From an uncultured Angelakisella sp. (GTDB taxonomy: Bacteria; Bacillota; Clostridia; Oscillospirales; Ruminococcaceae): a DNA stretch of 9,381 nt. This document shows, in pieces, positions 1 to 5,204 of the stretch. Position 1 is the first letter of the stretch. Each line of letters opens with the position of its first letter. The stretch is taken from contig CAJFUT010000045.1 in the NCBI GenBank assembly GCA_904420255.1, positions 1 through 9,381 on the forward strand, written 5' to 3'. The notes beneath the pieces are model-generated. The model was not told the DNA's origin, did not search any database, and was given only the letters and a program-made list of their open reading frames with translations. Position numbers and translations under genes: made by a program.

Positions 1-82
1 ACCGAAGGGAGGGTGAGCGGTCCCGAAAGGGAGAAACGTCCCAGTGGGACGTTTCAGCTCAAATTCCCGACCGAAGGGAGGG
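1..82. repeat. Short direct repeat with hairpin in non-coding DNA
   Basis: The 13-mer ACCGAAGGGAGGG occurs at 1-13 and again at 70-82, a 69-base period. Between the copies lies a near-perfect hairpin: a 10-bp stem GAAACGTCCC (33-42) / GGGACGTTTC (46-55) around a 3-base loop. No ORF here has a ribosome-binding site or a recognisable protein. The left edge of the window cuts the element, so more copies may lie outside. Its role is unknown; it looks like an intergenic repeat. Confidence 0.5.
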
Positions 83-84
83 AT

Positions 85-165
85 GTCCGTGAGAAGCGTT
101 TTGCGAAGCGTAAATTTGCGCGCCGCTCCCTGGCTCCGCTTCGCTCCGCAAGGTTCGTTTCTCAC
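85..165. repeat. Imperfect hairpin element related to sequence at 1478-1526
   Basis: The ends pair as GTGAGAAGCG (89-98) with CGTTTCTCAC (156-165), 10 bp with one G-T wobble. Inside, TTGCG (101-105) pairs with CGCAA (147-151). Bases 85-132 also align with 1478-1526 in the same orientation: both begin GTCCGTGAGA and end CCGCTCNCTG. This suggests two diverged copies of one repeat on either side of prfB. Nothing coding is seen in this stretch. Confidence 0.5.
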
Positions 166-177
166 ATGGGATTTAAC

Positions 178-216
178 AAAAAGAAGCAGCCGCCTGCTAG
201 GCGGCTGCTTCTTTTT
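178..216. terminator. Bidirectional intrinsic terminator downstream of prfB
   Basis: A perfect 17-bp inverted repeat, AAAAAGAAGCAGCCGCC (178-194) and GGCGGCTGCTTCTTTTT (200-216), encloses the 5-base loop TGCTA. The GC core is flanked by A and T runs, so it works as a rho-independent terminator on either strand. It starts 21 bases past the prfB stop codon and is the expected end of the prfB transcript. On the plus strand it would block transcription from the repeats at 1-165 from entering prfB antisense. Confidence 0.9.
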
Positions 217-237
217 GCAAAAACCCCTGGGGGCGCT

Positions 238-1356
238 TTAAATTTTGCCGGTGCTTTTCTGCTTCAGGTATTCGTTGATGAAGCCGTCCAGATCGCCGTC
301 CATCACCGCCTGGACGTTGCCGGTTTCATAGCCGGTGCGGTGATCCTTCACCATGGTGTAGGGCATGAAGACATAGGAGCGGATCTGGCTGCCCCAGGCG
401 ATGTCCTTCTGGTCCCCCTTGATGTCCTCGATCTTGTCCAGGTGCTCCCGCTCCTTGATCTCGATGAGCTTGGAGCGGAGCATATTCATGGCCACTTCCC
501 GGTTCTGATACTGGCTGCGCTCCACCTGGCAGGCCACCACGATGCCGGTGGGGATGTGGGTCAGGCGGACGGCGGAGGAGGTCTTGTTCACCTTCTGGCC
601 GCCGGCGCCGCTGGAGCGGTAGACATCCATCTTGATGTCCTCGTCCCGGATCTCCACCGACATATCGGCGGTGATCTCCGGCATCACCTCCAGGGAGGCG
701 AAGGAGGTCTGCCGCCGTCCCGAGGCGTCGAAGGGGGAAACCCGCACCAGGCGGTGGACCCCGGTTTCCGCCTTCAGGTAGCCGTAGGCGTTCTGGCCCT
801 CCACCAGGATGGAGGCGGACTTGATCCCCGCCTCATCCCCCTCCAGGTAATCCAGCACCTTGTAGGTGAAGCCCTTCTTCTCCACATACATGGTGTACAT
901 CCGGTAGAGCATCTGGGCCCAGTCCTGGGCCTCGGTGCCGCCGGCCCCGGCGTGGAAGGTGAGGATGGCGTTGCGGGCGTCGTATTCCCCGGTGAGGAGG
1001 GTGGAAAGGCGCATCTCCTCCATCGCCTTCTCCAGGTCGTCGGTGTCCTGGAGGGCCTCCTCGTACACCGAATCGTCCTTTTCCCCCAGCCCCAGTTCCA
1101 CCAGGGTCAGGGTATCCTCATATTTGCTGGTGAGGCGGCGGTAACTCTCCAGCTTCCCCTTCACCGCCCCGGACCGCTGAAGCACCTTCTGGGAGGCCTC
1201 GGCGTTGTCCCAAAAGCCCGGCTCGGCGGTGCGCTGGTCCAGCTCCTGGGACTCCACCTCCAGGTGGTCGATGTCCAGGGCCTGGCGAAGGTCCCGGAGC
1301 TGGGGCTCCAGGCCGGTGAGGCGCTGCTTCAATTCTTCCAGTTCCAACATTGGCAT
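238..1356 (-). CDS. prfB: Peptide chain release factor 2 (RF2), no frameshift
   Basis: RF2 recognises UGA and UAA stop codons in the ribosomal A site and triggers hydrolysis of peptidyl-tRNA. The 372-aa product has the family's normal length. The stop-reading tripeptide SPF is at 207-209 (RVSPFDASG), the catalytic GGQ at 252-254 (SSGAGGQKVNK), and a helical domain 1 precedes them. The reading frame stays open upstream to 1413, but that would put the start on the -10 box. I chose the ATG at 1354-1356, which lies 8 bases after a GAGAGGT ribosome-binding site; the ATG at 1348-1350 is a close alternative. The usual autoregulatory +1 frameshift (CTT TGA C near codon 25) is absent: the corresponding site reads CAG GCC CTG GAC in one frame. 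The gene is monocistronic, with its own promoter and terminator. Identification is very secure. Confidence 0.97.
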   Translation of the reverse strand: MPMLELEELKQRLTGLEPQLRDLRQALDIDHLEVESQELDQRTAEPGFWDNAEASQKVLQRSGAVKGKLESYRRLTSKYEDTLTLVELGLGEKDDSVYEEALQDTDDLEKAMEEMRLSTLLTGEYDARNAILTFHAGAGGTEAQDWAQMLYRMYTMYVEKKGFTYKVLDYLEGDEAGIKSASILVEGQNAYGYLKAETGVHRLVRVSPFDASGRRQTSFASLEVMPEITADMSVEIRDEDIKMDVYRSSGAGGQKVNKTSSAVRLTHIPTGIVVACQVERSQYQNREVAMNMLRSKLIEIKEREHLDKIEDIKGDQKDIAWGSQIRSYVFMPYTMVKDHRTGYETGNVQAVMDGDLDGFINEYLKQKSTGKI

Positions 1357-1411
1357 AACATCGTACCTCTCGAAAAAAATCACGGCCCGAAGCCGCTTCA
1401 TAACCGTTCTC

Positions 1412-1440
1412 ATTTTATCCTATCTCTATAGAATTGTAAA
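1412..1440 (-). promoter_or_regulatory. Sigma-A promoter of prfB
   Basis: Read on the minus strand, a -35 box TTTACA (1440-1435) and a -10 box TAAAAT (1417-1412) are 17 bases apart. Transcription would begin near 1405, giving a leader of about 49 bases before the ATG at 1356. This position excludes the longer upstream reading frame as the true RF2 start. Confidence 0.75.
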
Positions 1441-1455
1441 GCTTTTTTACGTCCG

Positions 1456-1526
1456 GCCCGGCTGGCCGGGCTGCCGCGTCCGTGAGAGAAGCTTCTGCGG
1501 AACGCCAGTTTGTGCCCCGCTCTCTG
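1456..1526. repeat. GC-rich hairpin plus diverged copy of the 85-132 repeat
   Basis: GCCCGGC (1456-1462) and GCCGGGC (1465-1471) form a 7-bp dyad with a 2-base centre. The same type of dyad recurs at 1644-1659 and 1787-1802 at the ends of the tandem repeat units. Bases 1478-1526 align with 85-132: GTCCGTGAGA, then AGC, a TTNTGCG block, a TTTG block, and CCGCTC-CTG. I see no gene here. It reads as the degenerate left end of the repeat array. Confidence 0.5.
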
Positions 1527-1806
1527 AGCATATCACTTGGGGTTCGGAAGGCGCTTTGTGGGTTGAGTCCCGGCGCTTCTGTCCGCCCAAGCTACGCGGC
1601 GCACAAGCCTGCGCTTCGCAGGCCGCAGCTCACGTGGTTGGCCGCCCGGCCTTCCGGGCCCGCTCCCTGAGCATATCACCTGGGATTCAGGAGGCGTTCT
1701 GTGGGTTGAGTCCCGGCGCTTCTGTCCGCCCAAGCTGCGCGGCGCACTTGCTTTCACTTCGCAGGCCGCAGCTCACGTGGTTGGCCGCCCGGCCTGCCGG
1801 GCCCGC
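1516..1806. repeat. Two-copy 143-bp intergenic tandem repeat
   Basis: Copy 1 (1516-1658) and copy 2 (1659-1801) match at an exact offset of 143 bases with about 14 substitutions (about 90% identity by eye, no indels), and the match continues to 1806. Most differences are transitions. Each unit starts CCCGCTCYCTGAGCATATCA, contains a conserved GTGGGTTGAGTCCCGGCG block, and ends in a GCCCGG/CCGGGC dyad. Open frames exist on both strands, but none has a plausible ribosome-binding site, and the two copies code different junk in them. I read this stretch as non-coding repeat DNA of unknown function. Confidence 0.8.
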
Positions 1807-1833
1807 CTACAAACAAATTTCACAATTATTTCA

Positions 1834-1862
1834 TTGAAAAGATCAAATGGGTATCATATAAT
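1834..1862 (+). promoter_or_regulatory. Sigma-A promoter of the RING/DUF2628 gene and galU
   Basis: TTGAAA (1834-1839) and a perfect TATAAT (1857-1862) are separated by 17 bases in a local AT-rich patch just after the GC-rich repeats. Transcription would begin near 1869, leaving a leader of only about 17 bases that contains the TTAGGAG ribosome-binding site (1871-1877). Confidence 0.85.
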
Positions 1863-1885
1863 AGGCAGTGTTAGGAGTTGATATC

Positions 1886-2938
1886 GTGTCGAACTATATC
1901 GGATACCGCTGCCCGGTATGCGGCAAGACCTTCGCCCAGGGGGACGACGTCGTTGTCTGCCCCGACTGCGGCGCTCCCCACCACCGGGAATGTTACCGGA
2001 AGCTGGGGCACTGCGCCTACGAGGACAAGCACGCCAGCGGACGCCAGTGGCAGCCTGAGGGGGAAGCGGCCCAGGACGGCCAGGGCCAGAGTCAGGCCAC
2101 TCTGGTCTGTCCCCGGTGCGGCTCCCACAACCCGGCCGGCAACATCTTCTGCCAGGTGTGCGGCCACCAGCTTACCGCCGGGGAGAACCCGGGGGTGGAT
2201 TACGGCTACGGCCCCGACCCGTACCGGAACGGCCCCGAAGGCGGCGGTTACCAGGGCTACCGCCAGGACTACGGCTACGGCCCCCAGCAGGGCCGGGAGC
2301 AGCAGGACCCCTTCTTCTCCCCCTTTTCTCCCCGTGTGGACTACAATCAGGAGGTGGCCCCCGGGATCTCGGTGAAGGAGGTCTGCGACTATGTGGGGCC
2401 CAACTGCTGGACCTTCGCCTCCAAGTTCAATGCCCTGGCCCGGTCCGGCGGCTTCTCCCTGAACTGGTCCGCCTTCTTTTTCTCCTTCTTCTACTGCTTC
2501 TACCGCAAGATGTATAAGCTGGGGGGCATCCTCCTGGCCATCGCCGCGGCGGCCATGATCCCGGTGTTCTGGTTCGCCTATCCCTTTTTCCAGGAGATCT
2601 GGAGCCAGTACGGCACCCTGACGGTGGAGGCCCTCACCGCCCTGACCACCACCGCCGCCGCCCAGAATTTCGCCACCGCTTCCTCAGTTTTCCGGGCGGT
2701 GATGTTCTTCATCAGCGCCTTCTGCGCCCTTTTCTTCAACCGGGCCTACTTCGCCGAGGTCTGCCGCAACATCCGCTCCCTCCAGAAGAACGGCCACTAT
2801 TCCTCCGGCTCCCCGGAATACAACTACGCCCTGGCCCGGAAGGGCGGCGTCAACAGCAACGCCGTTCTGGTGCTGGTCTGCACCATCATGGTGGCCTATA
2901 TCGGCGCCTGCGTCTGGCTCACCTACCAGCTGATATGA
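1886..2938 (+). CDS. RING-type zinc-finger, zinc-ribbon, DUF2628 membrane protein
   Basis: This 350-aa protein has three parts. Residues 7-49 are a prokaryotic RING-like finger (Prok-RING type) with C9xxC12, C25xxC28, H33xxC36 and C43/H49 as likely zinc ligands. Residues 75-92 are a second zinc ribbon, C75xxC78 and C89xxC92. A Gly/Tyr/Pro/Gln-rich linker (about 100-150) leads to a DUF2628-type membrane region: the NWSAFFFSFFYCFYRKMYKL signature at 193-212 with hydrophobic segments near 213-235, 268-289 and 326-347. The zinc domains probably sit in the cytosol. I chose the GTG at 1886-1888, 8 bases after TTAGGAG; an upstream GTG at 1868 is essentially at the predicted transcription start and precedes that site. 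The biochemical function is unknown; an E3-ligase role should not be assumed. It is followed 37 bases later by galU and is probably co-transcribed with it. Architecture confidence is high, function low. Confidence 0.85.
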   Translation: MSNYIGYRCPVCGKTFAQGDDVVVCPDCGAPHHRECYRKLGHCAYEDKHASGRQWQPEGEAAQDGQGQSQATLVCPRCGSHNPAGNIFCQVCGHQLTAGENPGVDYGYGPDPYRNGPEGGGYQGYRQDYGYGPQQGREQQDPFFSPFSPRVDYNQEVAPGISVKEVCDYVGPNCWTFASKFNALARSGGFSLNWSAFFFSFFYCFYRKMYKLGGILLAIAAAAMIPVFWFAYPFFQEIWSQYGTLTVEALTALTTTAAAQNFATASSVFRAVMFFISAFCALFFNRAYFAEVCRNIRSLQKNGHYSSGSPEYNYALARKGGVNSNAVLVLVCTIMVAYIGACVWLTYQLI

Positions 2939-2975
2939 CCGGCTGCCCCTCAAAACCACGAAAAGGAGAAGCCCC

Positions 2976-3851
2976 ATGAAAGTCACCAAAGCCGTCATCC
3001 CCGCCGCCGGCCTGGGAACCCGGGTCCTGCCCGCCACCAAGTCCATCCCCAAGGAGATGCTCCCCATTGTGGACCGTCCCGCCATCCACTACATTGTGGA
3101 GGAGGCGGTGCGGGCCGGCATCACCGACATTCTCATCATCACCAGCCGCGGCAAATCCAGCGTGGAGGACTACTTCGACCGCGCCCCCGAGCTGGAGGAG
3201 CGGCTGTCCCGCTCCGGCAAGGAGGAGCTGCTCCGGCAGATCATGGAGGTCACCCGGATGGCAGACATCCAGTACGTCCGCCAGCAGGAAGCCAAGGGGC
3301 TGGGCCACGCCGTCCTCTGCGCCAAGAGCTTTGTGGGGAAGGAGCCCTTCGCCGTCCTTTACGGGGACGACGTCATCGTTTCCCCCCCGGACCAGCCCGC
3401 CATCGGGCAGCTCTGCCGGGCCTACGACAAGTACGGCCTGGGGGTGGTGGGGATGAAGGAGGTCGCCCCCCAGCAGATCGGCAAATACTCCTCCCTGGCG
3501 GTGGAGCCTCTGGAGGAGCGGGTCTACAAGGTCACCGACATGGTGGAGAAGCCCTCGCCGGACAAGGTCCTCTCCCTCTTTTCCATCCTGGGCCGGTGCG
3601 TCCTGCCTGCGGAGGTTTTTTCCATCCTGGCCGAGACCCCTCCCGGCGCAGGGGGCGAGCTTCAGCTCACCGACGCCATGAAGGTGCTGGCCCGTTCCCA
3701 GGGGATGACCGGCGTGGACTACGTGGGCACCCGCTACGACATGGGCAGCAAGCTGGGGGTACTCCAGGCCATCGTGGAGGTGGGGGTGGACCATCCCGAG
3801 ATCGGGGAGGGCTTCCGGGCCTACCTGCGGGAGTTCTGCAAAAAGCTGTAA
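2976..3851 (+). CDS. galU: UTP-glucose-1-phosphate uridylyltransferase
   Basis: GalU makes UDP-glucose and pyrophosphate from UTP and glucose-1-phosphate in the cytosol, supplying cell-wall polysaccharide, glycolipid and galactose metabolism. The 291-aa length is typical. The nucleotide-binding signature is intact at 9-30 (PAAGLGTRVLPATKSIPKEM), with R16, K22 and K26 in expected places. The Q103-to-V113 GLGHAV motif, the GDD metal/nucleotide turn at 130-132, the VEKP motif and GRCVLP follow in family order. The ATG at 2976 has an AAGGAG site (2962-2967) 8 bases upstream. No promoter is evident in the 37-base gap after the RING/DUF2628 gene, so the two are likely one transcript. No strong terminator is seen after the stop, only a T-rich stretch (3857-3863) and a dyad overlapping the next promoter. 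Confidence 0.96.
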   Translation: MKVTKAVIPAAGLGTRVLPATKSIPKEMLPIVDRPAIHYIVEEAVRAGITDILIITSRGKSSVEDYFDRAPELEERLSRSGKEELLRQIMEVTRMADIQYVRQQEAKGLGHAVLCAKSFVGKEPFAVLYGDDVIVSPPDQPAIGQLCRAYDKYGLGVVGMKEVAPQQIGKYSSLAVEPLEERVYKVTDMVEKPSPDKVLSLFSILGRCVLPAEVFSILAETPPGAGGELQLTDAMKVLARSQGMTGVDYVGTRYDMGSKLGVLQAIVEVGVDHPEIGEGFRAYLREFCKKL

Positions 3852-3866
3852 GCCTGTTTTTTTGCG

Positions 3867-3914
3867 GCGGCGGACCTGGAAAGCCTTGACAAAGGCCCTG
3901 TCCGCCGCTATAAT
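3867..3914 (+). promoter_or_regulatory. Consensus rpsF operon promoter within nested dyads
   Basis: TTGACA (3886-3891) and TATAAT (3909-3914) are both perfect matches and 17 bases apart. The promoter is enclosed by dyads. GCGGCGGAC (3867-3875) mirrors GTCCGCCGC (3900-3908), with the right arm filling the spacer up to the -10 box. An inner dyad, GCCTT (3883-3887) / AAGGC (3892-3896), is centred on the -35 box. The dyads could bind a repressor, or form a weak hairpin at the end of the galU transcript. The promoter itself is near certain; the operator reading is speculative. Confidence 0.85.
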
Positions 3915-3920
3915 TTTAGT

Positions 3921-4003
3921 GTTATGCCGCCGGTTGGGCGGCCTAACTCCTTGCCCTGCCGGAAAATGCAGGGCCTAACGTCCATAAGGAGGTGTAAAAA
4001 AGT
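3921..4003 (+). promoter_or_regulatory. rpsF leader RNA with sequestered Shine-Dalgarno
   Basis: The predicted transcript starts near 3921. Hairpin 1 is GCCGCC (3926-3931) with GGCGGC (3937-3942). Hairpin 2 is GCCCTGC (3953-3959) with GCAGGGC (3968-3974), loop CGGAAAAT. CTCCTT (3947-3952) is exactly complementary to AAGGAG (3986-3991), the core of the rpsF ribosome-binding site, and would close a stem around hairpin 2. Both hairpins are followed directly by the sequence CTAAC. The S6:S18 complex is known in other bacteria to bind its own rpsF leader through a stem-loop with an exposed CCG; here CCG is at 3959-3961 at the top of hairpin 2. The fit to that motif is plausible but was not checked against a covariance model. 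Confidence 0.65.
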
Positions 4004-4300
4004 ATGTCCAGACCCAACGCCAGCTATGAAACCGTCATGGTGATCAGCACCAAGAACGGCGAGGAAGCCACCGCCGCCATCGTTGAGAAGTTCAAGAAGC
4101 TCATCGAGGACAACGGCACTGTGGAATCGGTGGACGATTGGGGCAAGCGCCGCCTTGCCTACGAGATCGAGGATGAAACCGAGGGCCACTATGTACTGGT
4201 GAACTTCACCTGCCCCCCCGAGTTCCCCGCCGAGCTGGACCGTATCTACAAGATTACGGACGGCGTCCTGCGTTCCCTCATCGTCGCCAAGGACAAATAA
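4004..4300 (+). CDS. rpsF: 30S ribosomal protein S6
   Basis: bS6 binds the central domain of 16S rRNA as a heterodimer with bS18 during assembly of the 30S platform. The 98-aa length and the pattern YETVMVIST near the N-terminus, the central DDWGKRRLAYEI segment and the closing KITDGVLRSLIV match the family. The AAGGAGG site at 3986-3992 precedes the ATG by 11 bases and is the one sequestered in the leader hairpin. It is first in rpsF-ssb-rpsR, the conserved bacterial order, and ends 13 bases before ssb. Confidence 0.97.
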   Translation: MSRPNASYETVMVISTKNGEEATAAIVEKFKKLIEDNGTVESVDDWGKRRLAYEIEDETEGHYVLVNFTCPPEFPAELDRIYKITDGVLRSLIVAKDK

Positions 4301-4313
4301 GGAGGACTGCGGG

Positions 4314-4754
4314 ATGTTCAACAAAGCCATTCTCATCGGCCGGCTCACTGCGGAGCCGGAGCTGAAGCAGACCCCCAGCGGCGTCTACCTGGTGAACTTC
4401 CAGATCGCCGTGGACCGGCGCTTCCGCAGCAGGGACGGCGAGCGGCAGGCCGACTTCATCACCATCGTGTGCTGGAGGCAGCAGGCCGAATTTGTCACCA
4501 AGTACTTCCACAAGGGCGATCCCATCGGCATTGAGGGCTCGATCCAGACCCGCAATTACGAGGACCGCCAGGGCAACAAGCGCACCGCCGTGGAGGTGGT
4601 GGCGGACAATGTCTTCTTTGTGGGAGGCAGAGGGAGCGGTTCCGCAGCGCCGGCCCCCGTCCAGAACACCCCTGCCGCCGCGCCGGCGGCCTATTCCAGC
4701 GGCGCCGCCAGCGACTTTGAGGAAGTGGAGATCGACAACGACCTTCCCTTCTGA
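4314..4754 (+). CDS. ssb: Single-stranded DNA-binding protein
   Basis: SSB coats single-stranded DNA as a tetramer in replication, repair and recombination. Residues 1 to about 105 form the OB fold (MFNKAILIGRLTAEPELK start, WRQQAEFVTKYFHKGD in the middle). A short Pro/Ala/Gly-rich linker (about 107-130) follows. The acidic tip DNDLPF at 141-146 recruits partner proteins. At 146 aa it is a normal full-length SSB. A strong AAGGAGG (4300-4306) overlaps the end of rpsF, suggesting translational coupling. Placing it between the two S6:S18 partner genes ties SSB supply to ribosome synthesis. Confidence 0.97.
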   Translation: MFNKAILIGRLTAEPELKQTPSGVYLVNFQIAVDRRFRSRDGERQADFITIVCWRQQAEFVTKYFHKGDPIGIEGSIQTRNYEDRQGNKRTAVEVVADNVFFVGGRGSGSAAPAPVQNTPAAAPAAYSSGAASDFEEVEIDNDLPF

Positions 4755-4800
4755 TTCCCGGCAGATCACCAAAATCACCTGAAAAGGAGGGTTTCATACC

Positions 4801-5043
4801 ATGGAGCGTACCGACAGACCCGCCCGCGACAGACGGCCCAAGAGAAAAGTCTGCGCCTTCTGTGTGGATAAGATCGAAAACATCGACTACAAGGACGTCC
4901 CCCGGCTGCGCCGGTATCTTTCCGAGCGCGCCAAGATCGTCCCCCGCCGTGTCACCGGCACCTGCGCCCGGCATCAGCGCCAGCTCACCGTGGCCATCAA
5001 GCGTGCCCGGCACCTGGCTCTCCTCCCCTACATCAGCGACTGA
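4801..5043 (+). CDS. rpsR: 30S ribosomal protein S18, zinc-binding form
   Basis: bS18 pairs with bS6 on the 30S platform. The 80-aa product has the conserved core [28 protein letters not shown] and RAR motifs. It is the Cys-containing (C+) form: C18xxC21 and C55xxH58 can bind zinc; many bacteria carry a C- form that lacks them. The ATG at 4801 follows AAGGAGG (4784-4790) by 10 bases. It is last in the rpsF operon, 46 bases after ssb, and is followed by a strong terminator. Confidence 0.97.
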   Translation: MERTDRPARDRRPKRKVCAFCVDKIENIDYKDVPRLRRYLSERAKIVPRRVTGTCARHQRQLTVAIKRARHLALLPYISD

Positions 5044-5062
5044 GCCGGAAAATGCGCCTTTC

Positions 5063-5091
5063 AGCGCCGCAGCGACTGCTGCGGCGCTTTT
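5063..5091 (+). terminator. Intrinsic terminator of rpsF-ssb-rpsR
   Basis: A perfect 11-bp stem, AGCGCCGCAGC (5063-5073) and GCTGCGGCGCT (5078-5088), has a 4-base loop GACT and then a T run (5088-5091). It lies 20 bases after the rpsR stop. An in-frame ATG at 5052, upstream of the SEL1 gene, overlaps this hairpin and is therefore not a credible start. Confidence 0.9.
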
Positions 5092-5121
5092 CATTTCCCC
5101 TGCCGGCGGGAGGCGCCGCGG

Positions 5122-5151
5122 TTGCGGCCCGCTGCCCCTTTGTGCTACAAT
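5122..5151 (+). promoter_or_regulatory. Extended -10 promoter of the SEL1 gene
   Basis: TACAAT (5146-5151) is preceded by TGC, giving an extended -10 (TGNTACAAT). The -35 candidate TTGCGG (5122-5127) is weak and has an 18-base spacer. Transcription would start near 5158, about 47 bases before the gene. Confidence 0.6.
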
Positions 5152-5204
5152 GGATTAGCGGGGGCCCTCCCCCGCCGACTTTATCTGACAGGAAGTGCTG
5201 TTTC

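Noticed and set aside
1357..1413. N-terminal extension of RF2 beginning at the ATG at 1413
   Set aside because: That start codon overlaps the predicted -10 box, and a good ribosome-binding site sits before 1356. The extension does not look like RF2.
13..1431. Long plus-strand frame antisense to prfB
   Set aside because: It is a shadow of prfB codon bias, crosses a strong terminator and has no recognisable domain.
1533..1757. Minus-strand 74-aa open frame across the tandem repeats
   Set aside because: It spans repeat units, lacks a ribosome-binding site and has Arg/Pro/Ser-rich composition typical of GC-rich noise.
1516..1806. CRISPR array
   Set aside because: Only two 143-bp copies, directly adjacent with no unique spacers and no cas genes.
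3838..3865. T-rich terminator for galU
   Set aside because: GCAAAAA and the T run could pair weakly, but the stem is AT-only with a long loop, so I do not annotate it as a terminator.
5052..5204. Earlier in-frame start of the SEL1 gene
   Set aside because: It begins inside the region of the rpsR terminator and upstream of the promoter; the ATG at 5205 has AGGAAG and starts exactly at the zinc ribbon.
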